From Lachnospiraceae bacterium (GTDB lineage: Bacteria > Bacillota > Clostridia > Lachnospirales > Lachnospiraceae), in NCBI GenBank assembly GCA_021205045.1, contig JAJPYH010000007.1:4368-12257 (forward strand): a stretch of DNA of 7,890 nucleotides, in the 5' to 3' direction. Of the stretch, positions 1 to 7,890 are shown piece by piece. The first letter of the stretch is position 1; each line of letters starts with the position of its first letter. Under the pieces are notes generated by a model. The model did no database searches, had not been told where the DNA came from, and worked only from the letters and a program-made list of their open reading frames with translations. The position numbers and the translations under genes were made by a program.

Positions 1-2472
<2,472 letters not shown>

Positions 2473-2494
<22 letters not shown>

Positions 2495-2646
2495 TTTTAA
2501 TGAGTTTTATCAATCTGAAATTAAGAGATTACTATCCCACGCTGGAGGATCTGTGCGAGGATCTGGATGTGGAGGTGGAGGATGTGATGGGGCCGCGGAC
2601 GAAGGCCGGGTTCCGGGATGATGAGGAGAGGAGACGCTTCTTTTAG
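2473..2646 (+). CDS. DUF4250 family small protein
   Basis: This gene encodes 57 residues and is too short for a usual ORF cut-off. It begins MLPSDPMILMSFINLKLRDY, followed by YPTLEDLCEDLDV, and ends in a charged tail with DDEERRRFF. This matches my memory of DUF4250, a family of about 55-60 residues in Lachnospiraceae and relatives whose members start M-I/L-P-x-DP, contain LRD(Y/F)Y and L-x-x-LC, and end in a tyrosine- or phenylalanine-rich tail. The function of the family is not known to me. The pattern suggests a small cytosolic, partly helical protein with no signal peptide or membrane segment. The gene overlaps clpB by 22 bases in another frame, with a strong ribosome binding site, so it is probably cotranscribed and translationally coupled. 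The middle, EVEDVMGPRTKAG, is less like the family than the N-terminus as I remember it. Confidence 0.8.
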
Positions 2647-2663
2647 TTCTTTCGTAGTGTCGG

Positions 2664-2775
2664 GCCGGTCAGTAACATTTATCTGGCTGGCTTCGCTGTG
2701 CGGCAAGTTACTTTCAGGTTGAAGTCTTGCACAATGCACAGAGGCGCTGCGCTCAGATAAATGTTACTGACCGGC
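2664..2775. repeat. 112-bp palindromic element with perfect 22-bp inverted arms
   Basis: The left arm (2664-2685, core GGTCAGTAACATTTATCTG) is the exact reverse complement of the right arm (2754-2775), with 68 bases between. A G-U and a G-C pair can be added outside the arms. The interior folds again: CTGTGC (2696-2701) pairs with GCACAG (2736-2741), GCAAG (2703-2707) with CTTGC (2726-2730), and ACTTT (2710-2714) with GAAGT (2721-2725), giving a long nested cruciform or RNA hairpin. No T run follows, so it is not a classical terminator. It resembles a REP- or MITE-like intergenic palindrome. Whether it recurs in the genome cannot be seen here. A role in stabilising or ending the clpB-DUF4250 mRNA is possible. 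Confidence 0.75.
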
Positions 2776-2808
2776 TCTCTCATGGTAAAGGACTCACATG
2801 AGAGGGCT
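2773..2808 (+). terminator. Second hairpin beside the long palindrome, possible 3' end of the clpB transcript
   Basis: CTCTCATG (2777-2784) and CATGAGAG (2797-2804) pair perfectly around a 12-base loop. The stem can grow to about 12 pairs with two G-U pairs, using GGCT on the left and GGCT on the right. It shares 2773-2775 with the right arm of the preceding palindrome, so the two folds partly compete. Only a few scattered T residues follow, so a strong intrinsic terminator is not supported. It could be a weak terminator or an mRNA-end stabiliser. Confidence 0.35.
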
Positions 2809-2948
2809 CTTGATTCGGCTGATGTTCATATTTTGTGGATGGCAGGTAACAGTTGTTAGCAGAGAACGCTGGTAAAGAAGCATCTACTGTTAGCATATTT
2901 CCGGTGTAATCCGATATATTGTAATAATGACCGGACGCAGGTATTGAA

Positions 2949-3716
2949 TTGAATAAAGCGCGCAAAAGAGTATCGACAACAGCCGTTTTGTACTGGCTGG
3001 TGATGTCAATACTCTTTTTTGATATTGTGATTCAATGGAATAAGCAGTGGGAGAGTGGGCTGGAGGCGGACGCGGAAGGGGAGTCCGGGCGGGGGCAGCA
3101 GGGAGAAATCCGAAAGGGCGGCACTTCGGGAAATGCTGTCGATGCGGATCCTTATGCGGACATCCGTTATCTTGCGCTGACCTTTGACGACGGTCCTCAT
3201 CCGGTTTATACTCCGTTGTTGTTGGACGGTCTGCAGGAGCGGGGCGTGAAGGCGACTTTTTTTGTCACGGGAGAGAACGCTTTGGAGTATCCTGAATTGA
3301 TAGAGCACATGCAGGAGGAGGGGCATCTGATTGGCAATCACACCTACAGTCATGTGGAGTTGTCCGCCGTGGGGCAGGAGGTTTTTCTGGAGGAGCTGGC
3401 AAAGACCAGTCAGGTTCTGGAAGAAATGACAGGGGAGGAGATCATTTATGTGCGCCCGCCTTATGGCGAGTGGAATAAGGAGATTGAGGAGCTTTGCGGG
3501 ATGTTTCCGGTGCTCTGGGACGTGGATTCTCTGGACTGGTACAGCAAGAATACGGACACTGTGATCAGGCGCGTACTGGCGGATGTGGAGGAGGGGGACA
3601 TTATTCTGATGCATGACGGCTATCAGAGTACGGTGGAGGCGGCGTTATATATGATTGATGAGCTTATGGCGCAGGGATATGAGTTTGTGACGGTGGATGA
3701 GCTGCTGTTTGACTGA
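2949..3716 (+). CDS. Membrane-anchored polysaccharide deacetylase (NodB / carbohydrate esterase 4 fold)
   Basis: CE4 enzymes remove acetyl groups from N-acetylated sugars such as those of peptidoglycan or chitin-like polymers, using a divalent metal. The 255-residue protein has a basic N-terminus (MNKARKR), one hydrophobic anchor (about residues 11-30) that holds it outside the membrane, and a polar Gly/Glu-rich linker (35-70). The NodB domain contains every motif: TFDDGP (78-83, catalytic base D80 and metal ligand D81), HTYSH (131-135, two metal His), RPPYGEWN (169-176), DVDSLDW (191-197) and MHDG (221-224, catalytic His). The start is taken as TTG at 2949, because an in-frame stop at 2928-2930 rules out anything much longer and the next ATG (3003) would destroy the anchor. 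The ribosome site is weak (CAGG, seven bases upstream). The substrate cannot be told from sequence; a peptidoglycan deacetylase such as PgdA, or a sporulation PdaA-type enzyme, are alternatives. Confidence 0.9.
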   Translation: MNKARKRVSTTAVLYWLVMSILFFDIVIQWNKQWESGLEADAEGESGRGQQGEIRKGGTSGNAVDADPYADIRYLALTFDDGPHPVYTPLLLDGLQERGVKATFFVTGENALEYPELIEHMQEEGHLIGNHTYSHVELSAVGQEVFLEELAKTSQVLEEMTGEEIIYVRPPYGEWNKEIEELCGMFPVLWDVDSLDWYSKNTDTVIRRVLADVEEGDIILMHDGYQSTVEAALYMIDELMAQGYEFVTVDELLFD

Positions 3717-3739
3717 TGGAATGTGGGGAAACAGGAGCA

Positions 3740-3769
3740 AATGGAGCAGCCTATAAAAGCTGCTCCATT
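3740..3769. terminator. Hairpin between convergent genes, possible bidirectional terminator
   Basis: AATGGAGCAGC (3740-3750) pairs perfectly with GCTGCTCCATT (3759-3769) around an eight-base loop. It lies 23 bases after the deacetylase stop and contains the last codons and TAG stop (3751-3753) of the minus-strand DUF4364 gene. Neither side has a strong T run (ATTAAAT on plus, ATTTGCTCCTGTTT on minus), so termination may be incomplete in both directions. Confidence 0.5.
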
Positions 3770-4266
3770 AAATACTGGTAGATTTCCTGATTGCGCCGTT
3801 CCCATTTTTCACACATGCCCTGAGCCATTTTCTGATCCGGTACGGAAAGCGTCAGGTCGATCAGCACAAGCTTTCCCTCCTTCGCGGTCATGTGAACCTC
3901 ATATTCGCCGCTGGTAGAGCGGTAATAATTGGCGGCGATGCTGTGTTCATTGCGGAGCTTGATTTCATGCTCATGAAAATAGGCAAGGGTGTCCTTTTTG
4001 ATCTCAGGATTGATCCGGTCGGAGAGATACCCGAGGGTTTCCTTTCCGGCGCCTGTGATGGTCAGAAAAGTGCGGTTGCGGACGGTTTCGGTCTGGATCA
4101 GACCGGCGTCCGGGAGTTCGTCCAGGGCCTGCTGCAGGGAATAGTAGCTGGCATAATTTCTGCCCAGAATGAATTCGCTGACCTGTGCCGTAGTCAGGGG
4201 GAATTCCACCTGGTTGAGCATATACAATATGAGAAGTTTACATAAAGTCAGAAGCTCCTGTGCCAT
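3751..4266 (-). CDS. DUF4364 family protein, probable winged-helix DNA-binding protein
   Basis: The product is 171 residues. Its N-terminus (LTLCKLLILYMLNQVEFPLT, then the block ending SLQQALDELPDAGLI and RTFLTITGAGKETL) has the pattern of DUF4364: a short helix set and wing like a PadR- or MarR-type winged helix, followed by an alpha/beta C-terminal half of unknown role. No ligand or target is known to me, so regulation is inferred only from the fold. ATG at 4264-4266 is preferred because AGAGGGA (4273-4279) ends six bases before it; the ATG two codons upstream (4270-4272) would touch that site. The gene is convergent with the deacetylase and downstream of the malic enzyme on the same strand, with a 114-base gap. 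No convincing promoter of its own was found, so it may depend partly on read-through. A hairpin (4280-4305) directly abuts its ribosome site. Confidence 0.82.
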   Translation of the reverse strand: MAQELLTLCKLLILYMLNQVEFPLTTAQVSEFILGRNYASYYSLQQALDELPDAGLIQTETVRNRTFLTITGAGKETLGYLSDRINPEIKKDTLAYFHEHEIKLRNEHSIAANYYRSTSGEYEVHMTAKEGKLVLIDLTLSVPDQKMAQGMCEKWERRNQEIYQYLMEQLL

Positions 4267-4279
4267 AACCATTCCCTCT

Positions 4280-4312
4280 GCAGGCGGCTGTGAACAGCTG
4301 CCTGCAATTTTT
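4280..4312 (+). terminator. Plus-strand intrinsic terminator, antisense to the DUF4364 5' end
   Basis: Read on the plus strand, GCAGGCGGCTG (4280-4290), loop TGAA, and CAGCTGCCTGC (4295-4305) form an 11-bp stem with a single G-U pair, followed by AATTTTT (4306-4312). On the minus strand the same position is an A-C mismatch and no T run follows, so the shape is right only for plus-strand RNA. Both neighbouring genes are on the minus strand, so it would stop transcripts running antisense from the deacetylase side. In the DUF4364 mRNA the imperfect hairpin would sit against the ribosome binding site. Confidence 0.55.
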
Positions 4313-4380
4313 CCACCTGCGCGGTTGTAATCCGCCGCTTATGGGAGCATCCAATCGCACAGGCGGCAATCTCTTGTACC

Positions 4381-5529
4381 TTAAATGTTAGCCTTCACAG
4401 CATCCGCCACCGTATTCGCCACTCTGGGATCAAAGGCTTCCGGCAGAATGAAGTCGGCGTTCAGCTCCTCGTCGGAGACTAAGGAAGCCAGCGCTTTGGC
4501 GGCGGCCATCTTCATTTCCTCCGTGATCTGCTTTGCCCTGCCGTCCAGAGCTCCTCTGAAAATACCTGGGAAGGCGATCACGTTGTTGATCTGATTGGGG
4601 AAGTCGCTGCGGCCGGTGCCTACCACAGCTGCGCCGGCAGCTTTGGCAATGTCCGGCATGATCTCCGGCTCCGGGTTGGCCATGGCAAAGATAATGGGGT
4701 CTTTGGCCATACTCTTCACCATTTCGGCGGTGACCATTCTGGCGCTGGACACGCCCACAAAGATATCGGCGCCCTTCAGCGCGTCCGCCAGAGTCCCCTT
4801 TTCTTTCTTCAGATTGGTAATCAGAGACATTTCCTTTTTGATCCAGTTCAGGCCTTCCTCACCCTCGTAGATCATCCCCTTGCGGTCGCAGAGGATCAGA
4901 TCCTGGAATCCGTATCTCATCAGCAGTTTGGCGATGGCAACGCCGGCAGCACCCGCGCCGTTGATGACCACCTTACAGTCAGACGCCTTCTTGCCTACTA
5001 CCTTCAGAGCGTTGATGGAGGCTGCCAGCACCACGATAGCGGTGCCGTGCTGATCGTCGTGGAATACCGGAATATCCAGAATTTCCTTTAAACGGGATTC
5101 AATCTCAAAGCAGCGGGGCGCGGAGATATCCTCCAGATTGATGCCGCCGAAAGCCGGAGCCAGCCAGGTCACCGCTTTGATAATCTCCTCGGTATCCTGG
5201 GTGTCCAGACAGATCGGCACCGCGTTTACGCCGCCGAATTCCTTGAACAGTACGGATTTCCCCTCCATTACAGGCATAGCCGCTTTAGCACCGATATTTC
5301 CCAGTCCCAGCACCGCGCTGCCGTCGGAGACCACCACCACCGTGTTGGCTTTCATGGTGTAAGTGTAGGCCGCGTCCGGGTCATTGGCGATTACCTTGCA
5401 GGGCTCCGCTACACCGGGCGTGTAGGCGATGGCCAGATCTTATCTGGTCTTTACAGGGGCCTTGGACTGAATGTCCAGTTTTCCGTTCCAGATTTTGTGC
5501 ATTTCCAAAACTTTTTCGTTTGTTGTCAT
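4381..5529 (-). pseudogene. NAD(P)-dependent malic enzyme with an in-frame stop at codon 30
   Basis: Malic enzyme oxidatively decarboxylates malate to pyruvate and CO2 with NAD or NADP. The frame runs from ATG at 5527-5529, with AAGGA eight bases upstream (5538-5542), to TAA at 4381-4383. That is 382 codons, about the usual length for the short bacterial form. It reads MTTNEKVLEMHKIWNGKL, then APVKTR, a TAA stop (5440-5442), then DLAIAYTPGVAEPCK without any frame change. Relatives normally have Glu at that codon (TREDLA), so one base (GAA to TAA) explains it. After the stop everything is intact: catalytic Tyr36 (YTPGVA) and Lys91 (MEGKSVLFKEF), metal ligands Glu133-Asp134 and FHDDQHGT, and the nucleotide-binding loop NGAGAAG (about 190-196). 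Restart at Met59 (5353-5355) would give 324 residues without Tyr36, so activity is unlikely. A sequencing error or stop readthrough remain possible. The gene has its own promoter and a leader of about 165 bases. Confidence 0.88.
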
Positions 5530-5702
5530 AATATCAGTCCTTTTGAGTAAAAATTTGAGATGTCCCGCGCAGAAAATGGACGCCTGCGCAGTCTGCAGTC
5601 AGCACGGCGGTAAGCAATGTGATTTTTTTCGCAACATGATGTCCGCATACTAACAGTGAACGACAGATTATCCTTGCTGTCCACGATATGACCGCATTCA
5701 TG

Positions 5703-5731
5703 AGTATAGCATTGTGAGGAGAAAAAGACAA
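5703..5731 (-). promoter_or_regulatory. Sigma-A-type promoter for the malic enzyme gene
   Basis: On the minus strand, TTGTCT (5726-5731) and TATACT (5703-5708) are separated by exactly 17 bases, and TGC precedes the -10 box, giving an extended -10. Transcription would start near 5696-5697, leaving a leader of roughly 165 bases before the ATG at 5529. The promoter looks intact although the gene has a stop codon. Confidence 0.65.
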
Positions 5732-5786
5732 GTTGCTTTTGCAATGGAGAGGAAGGCTTTTTGCGGTCTGCGGCGATATATTTTTA

Positions 5787-5814
5787 TTGAAATCAGATGA
5801 GATTGGGTTATAAT
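5787..5814 (+). promoter_or_regulatory. Sigma-A-type promoter for the LTA-synthase-like gene
   Basis: TTGAAA (5787-5792) and a consensus TATAAT (5809-5814) are separated by 16 bases. An AT-rich tract (GATATATTTTTA, about 5775-5786) lies directly upstream and could act as an UP element. Transcription would start near 5821, leaving a leader of only about 20 bases that contains the ribosome binding site. Confidence 0.8.
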
Positions 5815-5841
5815 GTCATGTTATGAAAGGAGTTTTTGATA

Positions 5842-7845
5842 ATGAAAGAAAAAACGCTGTTAGTTTTGCGTAAAACTGCCGGTTACATGAAAAAAAGAAA
5901 GCTGCAGATCCTGCTGGCACTGATTTTCATGGTTGCGGCAGGAGGGCTGTTTTTGGGCGGCTGGCTCAGAGAAGAGGTAGATCATCACTGCGAGGGCCTC
6001 AGCGGCTGGGTGCCGGAGGTGACAGAGGAAAGCGCGGACTTTGTGCAGGTCTTCGTTCCCAGTCATTCACAGCTTGAACAGCTGGGAATCTGTTTCAGAG
6101 GAACGGATTCGATGGAAGGGGAAGGAACGGTAGCCTTTGCGGTCAGCGATGAGGATGGAAATATTCTCTTTCAGGAGACACTTTCCTACGATCAGCTCAG
6201 CGACAGCTACTATATGTTTGACGTCAATCTGAAGCTGAATACACGGAAGGAGTATTATATCACCGCGGATTTTTATTCTGAAAGCTATGGCGACGTCTCT
6301 TTGCTGCTGTGCGGCAGCGCGGATGAGCTGGATGAAAATGAGGCGGTGTATCAGGGAGGGGTGCAGCTGGAGGAAGGGCAGCAGCTGGCCACTTATTATA
6401 TCTATGAGAATGCGCTTACAACGGAAAATGCCGTCAAAGCGTCGGTCATGATTTTACTCTGCGCCTTTGTGATTGCCGTGGGCTGTCCTCTGCCGCTGAA
6501 GCAGCAGAGAATTCTGGCTTACATTTTTCTGCTGGTGTCTCCATGCATTCTGGGACCGAAATTAGAGCTTCTGACAACGCTGGAATATATCTGCCTGGAC
6601 AACTCCTTGCCCTGGAATGCAGGCCTGATGTATCTTCTGGAGCTGATTTTATGGCTGCTTTTGCGAAATCCGGGTCTTACGGCTATGATAACCAACGGGG
6701 CGCTGACACTCATCTATTCTGTCAATTATTTTGTGTACAATTACAGGGGCGCATCCTTTAGGGCAAGCGATCTATTAGCGGCGCGGACGGCGGGAACGGT
6801 GCTGGGCAGCTATGACCTTTCCCCAAATGTGCAGCTGGCCACGGCGTGGCTGATCTGCCTGACCATCATGATATGCGGGTTTGCTCTCCGAAAAGGCCGG
6901 AATTGTAAATGGAACCTTCCTTTCAGAGCGGCGGGAATCTGCGTGGCCGCAATATCCTGGGCTGTTCTGTTTCATACAGAGCTTCTGGAAAATCAGGGCT
7001 TTGAAACCTACAGCGGGTTTGTGGAGGAGAGTACCTTTTCGCTGAACGGATACCTGGTGGGAAGCATTCTGGATACCAAAAGAGCCGGGGTCACGAAGCC
7101 AGAGGGCTATTCGGAAGAGAGGGTGCAGGAGATTCTGGCGGATTATGAAGAAGAGGAGGTCACGGATATCGAAGATCTGCCTCACGTGATTTTAATCATG
7201 AATGAAAGCTTTTCCGATCTGAGGATTCTGGGAAATCTGGAAATCAGTGAGGAGAACATGCCCTTTGTCAGCAGTTTATCGGAAAATACCGTCAAAGGCT
7301 ATGTAAACGCCTCCGGGCTGGGCGGCGGCACGGCCAATTCGGAGTTTGAGGTTTTCACAGGGGATACGATGGCGTTTTTGCCCACATCCTATTATCCATA
7401 TTTTCATTGCTTCGGATCATCCAGGGAATCGCTGGTCTCCCAGCTGTCGGAATATGGGTATCAGACTTTTTCCATGCATCCTATGGAATCGTCCAATTAC
7501 AATCGGAAGACTGTATACAAAAATCTGGGCTTTGATACCAGCTACTGGAAATCAGATTTTGACGGCGCGCAGGAAATACACAGCGGTGTTTCAGATCTGG
7601 AGACTTACTACAAAATCGAGGAGATTTTTGAAAATAAAGAGGACGGAGAGAGGCTCTTTGTGTTTGACCTGACGATGCAAAATCACGGAGGCTATGAAAC
7701 CACAGATATAGATATTACGGTGACAGCGGGCGAGGCGTCTACTGCGGAGGCGGATACCTTCTTAAGTCTGATCAGGATTTCGGACGAGGCCTTCAGTGAA
7801 CTGGTTGCATATTTTGAGGATTATGATGAAAAGGTGAGGTGTTAG
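5842..7845 (+). CDS. LTA synthase family (sulfatase-fold) membrane protein, C-terminally truncated
   Basis: LTA-synthase-type enzymes transfer phosphoglycerol or related groups from lipids onto envelope polymers outside the membrane. ATG at 5842 is preferred over the TTG at 5836 because AAAGGAG (5826-5832) is nine bases before it. The 667-residue product has a basic start, helix 1 (about 24-41), an outer region of about 150 residues, six more helices (about 198-215, 222-238, 259-275, 280-299, 332-349, 361-378) and an outer catalytic domain from about 447. Basic loops (KQQR near 220-223, RKGRNCK near 350) fit an inside location, which puts the catalytic domain outside. Visible active-site parts are MNESFSD (E455, metal), GGGTANSEFE (T497, the catalytic Thr), SMHPMESSNYNR and MQNHGGY. 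The frame ends at AYFEDYDEKVRC, where relatives run on into a strand and the Gly-Asp-His metal motif plus roughly 100 more residues. The product therefore lacks essential metal ligands and is probably inactive. Substrate is unknown, so no symbol is given. Confidence 0.88.
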   Translation: MKEKTLLVLRKTAGYMKKRKLQILLALIFMVAAGGLFLGGWLREEVDHHCEGLSGWVPEVTEESADFVQVFVPSHSQLEQLGICFRGTDSMEGEGTVAFAVSDEDGNILFQETLSYDQLSDSYYMFDVNLKLNTRKEYYITADFYSESYGDVSLLLCGSADELDENEAVYQGGVQLEEGQQLATYYIYENALTTENAVKASVMILLCAFVIAVGCPLPLKQQRILAYIFLLVSPCILGPKLELLTTLEYICLDNSLPWNAGLMYLLELILWLLLRNPGLTAMITNGALTLIYSVNYFVYNYRGASFRASDLLAARTAGTVLGSYDLSPNVQLATAWLICLTIMICGFALRKGRNCKWNLPFRAAGICVAAISWAVLFHTELLENQGFETYSGFVEESTFSLNGYLVGSILDTKRAGVTKPEGYSEERVQEILADYEEEEVTDIEDLPHVILIMNESFSDLRILGNLEISEENMPFVSSLSENTVKGYVNASGLGGGTANSEFEVFTGDTMAFLPTSYYPYFHCFGSSRESLVSQLSEYGYQTFSMHPMESSNYNRKTVYKNLGFDTSYWKSDFDGAQEIHSGVSDLETYYKIEEIFENKEDGERLFVFDLTMQNHGGYETTDIDITVTAGEASTAEADTFLSLIRISDEAFSELVAYFEDYDEKVRC

Positions 7846-7890
7846 TCAGTAATTGGGTCGTTAAGCCTTTAAGTCCGTTTTTTGGGACAC
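7834..7890. other. Tail after the LTA-synthase truncation, possible start of an inserted element
   Basis: From about 7834 the sequence stops resembling the expected continuation of the LTA-synthase family in all three forward frames. It carries a stop (7843-7845), a T6 run (7878-7883) between short inverted GTCC (7873-7876) and GGAC (7885-7888), and no coding pattern I recognise. One forward frame stays open to the edge but does not give a Gly-Asp-His motif, so a simple frameshift is not supported. An insertion sequence, a deletion junction or an assembly join would all fit. The window ends too soon to choose. Confidence 0.4.

Larger units (their letters stand above)
2647..2948. other. Gene-free spacer between DUF4250 and the deacetylase
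   Basis: About 300 bases hold no convincing gene on either strand. The first half is taken up by a long palindromic element (2664-2775) and a second hairpin (2773-2808). The second half is AT-richer and holds a 12-bp palindrome TAACAGTTGTTA (2847-2858) and two copies of TGTTAGCA (2854-2861 and 2888-2895). Promoter elements for the deacetylase are only weak: TATATT at 2915-2920 with TTAGCA 19 bases upstream, or TAATAA at 2922-2927 with TTCCGG 17 bases upstream. I do not make a firm promoter call. The 72-codon minus-strand frame covering 2521-2739 mostly reads the antisense of DUF4250 and the palindrome. Confidence 0.6.
5530..5841. other. Divergent promoter region between malic enzyme and LTA-synthase-like gene
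   Basis: The 312 bases hold no convincing gene. They contain one promoter for each flanking gene (5703-5731 on minus, 5787-5814 on plus), with 55 bases between the two -35 boxes. The malic enzyme leader includes an eight-pair hairpin, CCGCGCAG (5565-5572) with CTGCGCAG (5584-5591), and an AT-rich stretch before the ribosome site. The hairpin is not directly followed by a T run, so an attenuator is not supported. Small open frames here lack ribosome sites or run into the malic enzyme start. Confidence 0.6.

Noticed and set aside
2521..2739. 72-codon minus-strand frame over DUF4250 and the palindrome
   Set aside because: Half is antisense to DUF4250 and half reads through a repeat arm. Such frames are often over-annotated where a palindromic element is present.
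3892..4245. 117-codon plus-strand frame opposite DUF4364
   Set aside because: It is entirely antisense to a recognisable minus-strand family and has no convincing protein pattern.
4270..4272. Upstream ATG as start of DUF4364
   Set aside because: It directly touches the AGAGGGA ribosome site; the ATG two codons later is spaced correctly.
4248..4394. 48-codon minus-strand open stretch containing QEIAACAIGCSHKRRITTAQ, between malic enzyme and DUF4364
   Set aside because: The amino acid pattern looks protein-like and might be a relic, but no ATG, GTG or TTG start with a ribosome site opens it, it overlaps the DUF4364 start, and I do not recognise it.
5565..5591. Hairpin in the malic enzyme leader as an attenuator or riboswitch
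   Set aside because: The stem is only eight pairs, the T run is about ten bases away, and no known riboswitch core was recognised.
5534..5731. 65- and 72-codon minus-strand frames in the malic enzyme leader
   Set aside because: They begin at or before the mapped promoter, lack ribosome sites, and no family is recognisable.
5836..5841. TTG at 5836 as start of the LTA-synthase-like gene
   Set aside because: It is only three bases from the AAAGGAG site; the ATG at 5842 has proper spacing.
7834..7890. Group II intron 5' end (GTGAG at 7834-7838, then GGTGTTAGTCAGTA)
   Set aside because: There is a loose resemblance to intron domain I, but the GUGYG start is not matched and too little sequence is present to fold or confirm it.

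Overview
The window looks like chromosomal DNA of a Gram-positive gut Firmicute, most likely a moderately GC-rich member of the Lachnospiraceae. Two small families typical of that group are present (DUF4250 directly behind clpB, and DUF4364). A polysaccharide deacetylase and an LTA-synthase-type enzyme fit a Gram-positive envelope, and AGGAG-type ribosome binding sites and sigma-A-type promoters are visible. The assignment rests on protein resemblance judged by eye.

Layout. 1-2494 (+): the disaggregase ClpB, cut at its 5' end by the window edge. 2473-2646 (+): a 57-residue DUF4250 protein that overlaps the clpB 3' end and is probably translationally coupled to it. 2647-2948: gene-free, with a 112-bp element bounded by perfect 22-bp inverted arms, a second hairpin sharing its edge, and a small palindrome/repeat cluster before the next gene. 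2949-3716 (+): a membrane-anchored polysaccharide deacetylase with all catalytic motifs, probably starting at TTG. 3751-4266 (-): a DUF4364 winged-helix-like protein convergent with the deacetylase; a plus-strand terminator-like hairpin sits just upstream of its start. 4381-5529 (-): a short bacterial malic enzyme broken by one in-frame TAA at codon 30. 5530-5841: a divergent promoter region with a good promoter facing each way. 5842-7845 (+): a seven-helix LTA-synthase-family enzyme that stops abruptly before its metal-binding Gly-Asp-His motif. 7846-7890: a short tail that does not continue the family sequence.

How the genes relate. ClpB works in protein quality control, the malic enzyme in central carbon metabolism, and the deacetylase and LTA-synthase-like protein at the cell surface. 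They do not form one pathway, so this is an ordinary housekeeping and envelope neighbourhood. No CRISPR array, tRNA, rRNA, transposase, phage gene or defence system was seen.

The most notable signal is three probable lesions in under 8 kb: an Arg-to-Cys change in the ClpB arginine-finger pair, the nonsense codon in the malic enzyme, and the truncation of the LTA-synthase-like gene. They could be real strain-specific decay or sequencing/assembly errors. The next most notable signals are the 112-bp palindromic element and the terminator-like hairpin antisense to DUF4364.
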